Notes under the pieces: generated by a model
What the model was told of the DNA's origin: nothing
Databases searched by the model: none
Seen by the model: only the letters and a program-made list of their open reading frames with translations
Translations under genes and position numbers: made by a program
NCBI GenBank assembly: GCA_036399495.1
Contig: DASWMZ010000219.1
Span: forward strand, 1-14,460
Length of the DNA stretch: 14,460 nt
Source: Paradesertivirga sp036399495
GTDB lineage: Bacteria; Bacteroidota; Bacteroidia; Sphingobacteriales; Sphingobacteriaceae
Reading direction: 5' to 3'
In this document: one piece after another, positions 14,207 through 14,460 of the stretch
Position numbering within the stretch: position 1 is the stretch's first letter
Layout of the letters: the number at the start of each line of letters is the position of its first letter

Positions 14207-14460
14207 TTATTCGAAGTCTGTAGAAAACTCGTCAAGGTCGTCTATCAAAGTGCCGAAACTTCCTTCGAAGAATTCATCAATACTCATTGGAGAACCATCT
14301 TTAAATACCAGTTGAGGATCAAGATAATAGTCGGTATCGCAAGTTTCTATATTAGTGTAATAGTCTGTATAACAATACTTTTCACCAGTTATCCCTTTGA
14401 ACTGTACTTTGGCTATTACAGTGTTATCAGTCTTATTGATAGCTACTAATTTTGAATAGG
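14207..14460 (-). CDS. Unrecognised protein, acidic C-terminal part (5' end outside the window)
   Basis: A minus-strand frame is open from the window edge to a TAA at 14209-14207 and encodes the last 84 residues of a protein. It contains YSKLVAINKTDNTVIAKVQF, CYTDYYTNIETCDTDYYL, two nearby cysteines, and a strongly acidic end DDLDEFSTDFE. The density of Asp/Glu and Tyr, and the absence of membrane segments, suggest a soluble or exported protein. I recognise no family. The terminator at 14161-14175 in the correct orientation supports this being a real gene end. Confidence 0.65.
   Translation of the reverse strand, partial: YSKLVAINKTDNTVIAKVQFKGITGEKYCYTDYYTNIETCDTDYYLDPQLVFKDGSPMSIDEFFEGSFGTLIDDLDEFSTDFE

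Overview
The window is bacterial chromosome from the Bacteroidota, most likely a Sphingobacteriaceae member such as Pedobacter. Signs are the moderate AT richness, TAnnTTTG-type -7 promoter elements, start codons mostly lacking Shine-Dalgarno sequences, the rpsF-rpsR-rplI order, a TonB-dependent receptor paired with a DUF4249-type lipoprotein, and an AraC regulator with a seven-helix membrane sensor. Family names come from reading motifs; no database search was run.

Region 1 (1-800) is mobile-element debris. The right end of an IS3-family element runs directly into a RadC/JAB-domain gene whose first codons it appears to have replaced. After a non-coding stretch comes the 5' half of a tRNA-Phe gene on the minus strand, which stops at the anticodon loop although its promoter is intact. 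This looks like the edge of an integrated or rearranged segment.

Region 2 (938-3053) is a two-gene operon for a membrane electron-transfer complex: a polytopic protein with two 4Fe-4S sites, then a cysteine-rich (CCG-domain) HdrB/GlcF-like protein. Region 3 (3054-3750) has no long ORF but is not empty. On the minus strand it holds a 29-codon ORF behind a good Bacteroidota promoter, and traces of what may be a frameshifted gene.

Region 4 (3752-7489) holds a small conserved protein often labelled 'ABC transporter ATPase', then on the minus strand a monofunctional peptidoglycan glycosyltransferase (mtgA), the ribosomal operon rpsF-rpsR-rplI, and an unrecognised secreted protein. Strong Shine-Dalgarno sequences precede only rpsR and rplI in this window. 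Region 5 (7596-8726) is the membrane-anchored AraC-type regulator.

Region 6 (9090-14151) is a tightly overlapping plus-strand cluster: dnaX, a TonB-dependent receptor and a DUF4249-like lipoprotein, closed by a hairpin terminator. A convergent minus-strand gene of unknown function enters from the right edge. dnaX carries ten consecutive A's just after its clamp-loader domains, preceded by a small hairpin. Slippage in either direction there would meet a stop within a few codons, so the gene probably makes both tau and a short gamma form.

There is no CRISPR array or recognisable defence or biosynthetic system. The most notable signals are the dnaX slippery run, the half tRNA, the IS-radC fusion, the selective Shine-Dalgarno use and the small promoter-bearing ORF.
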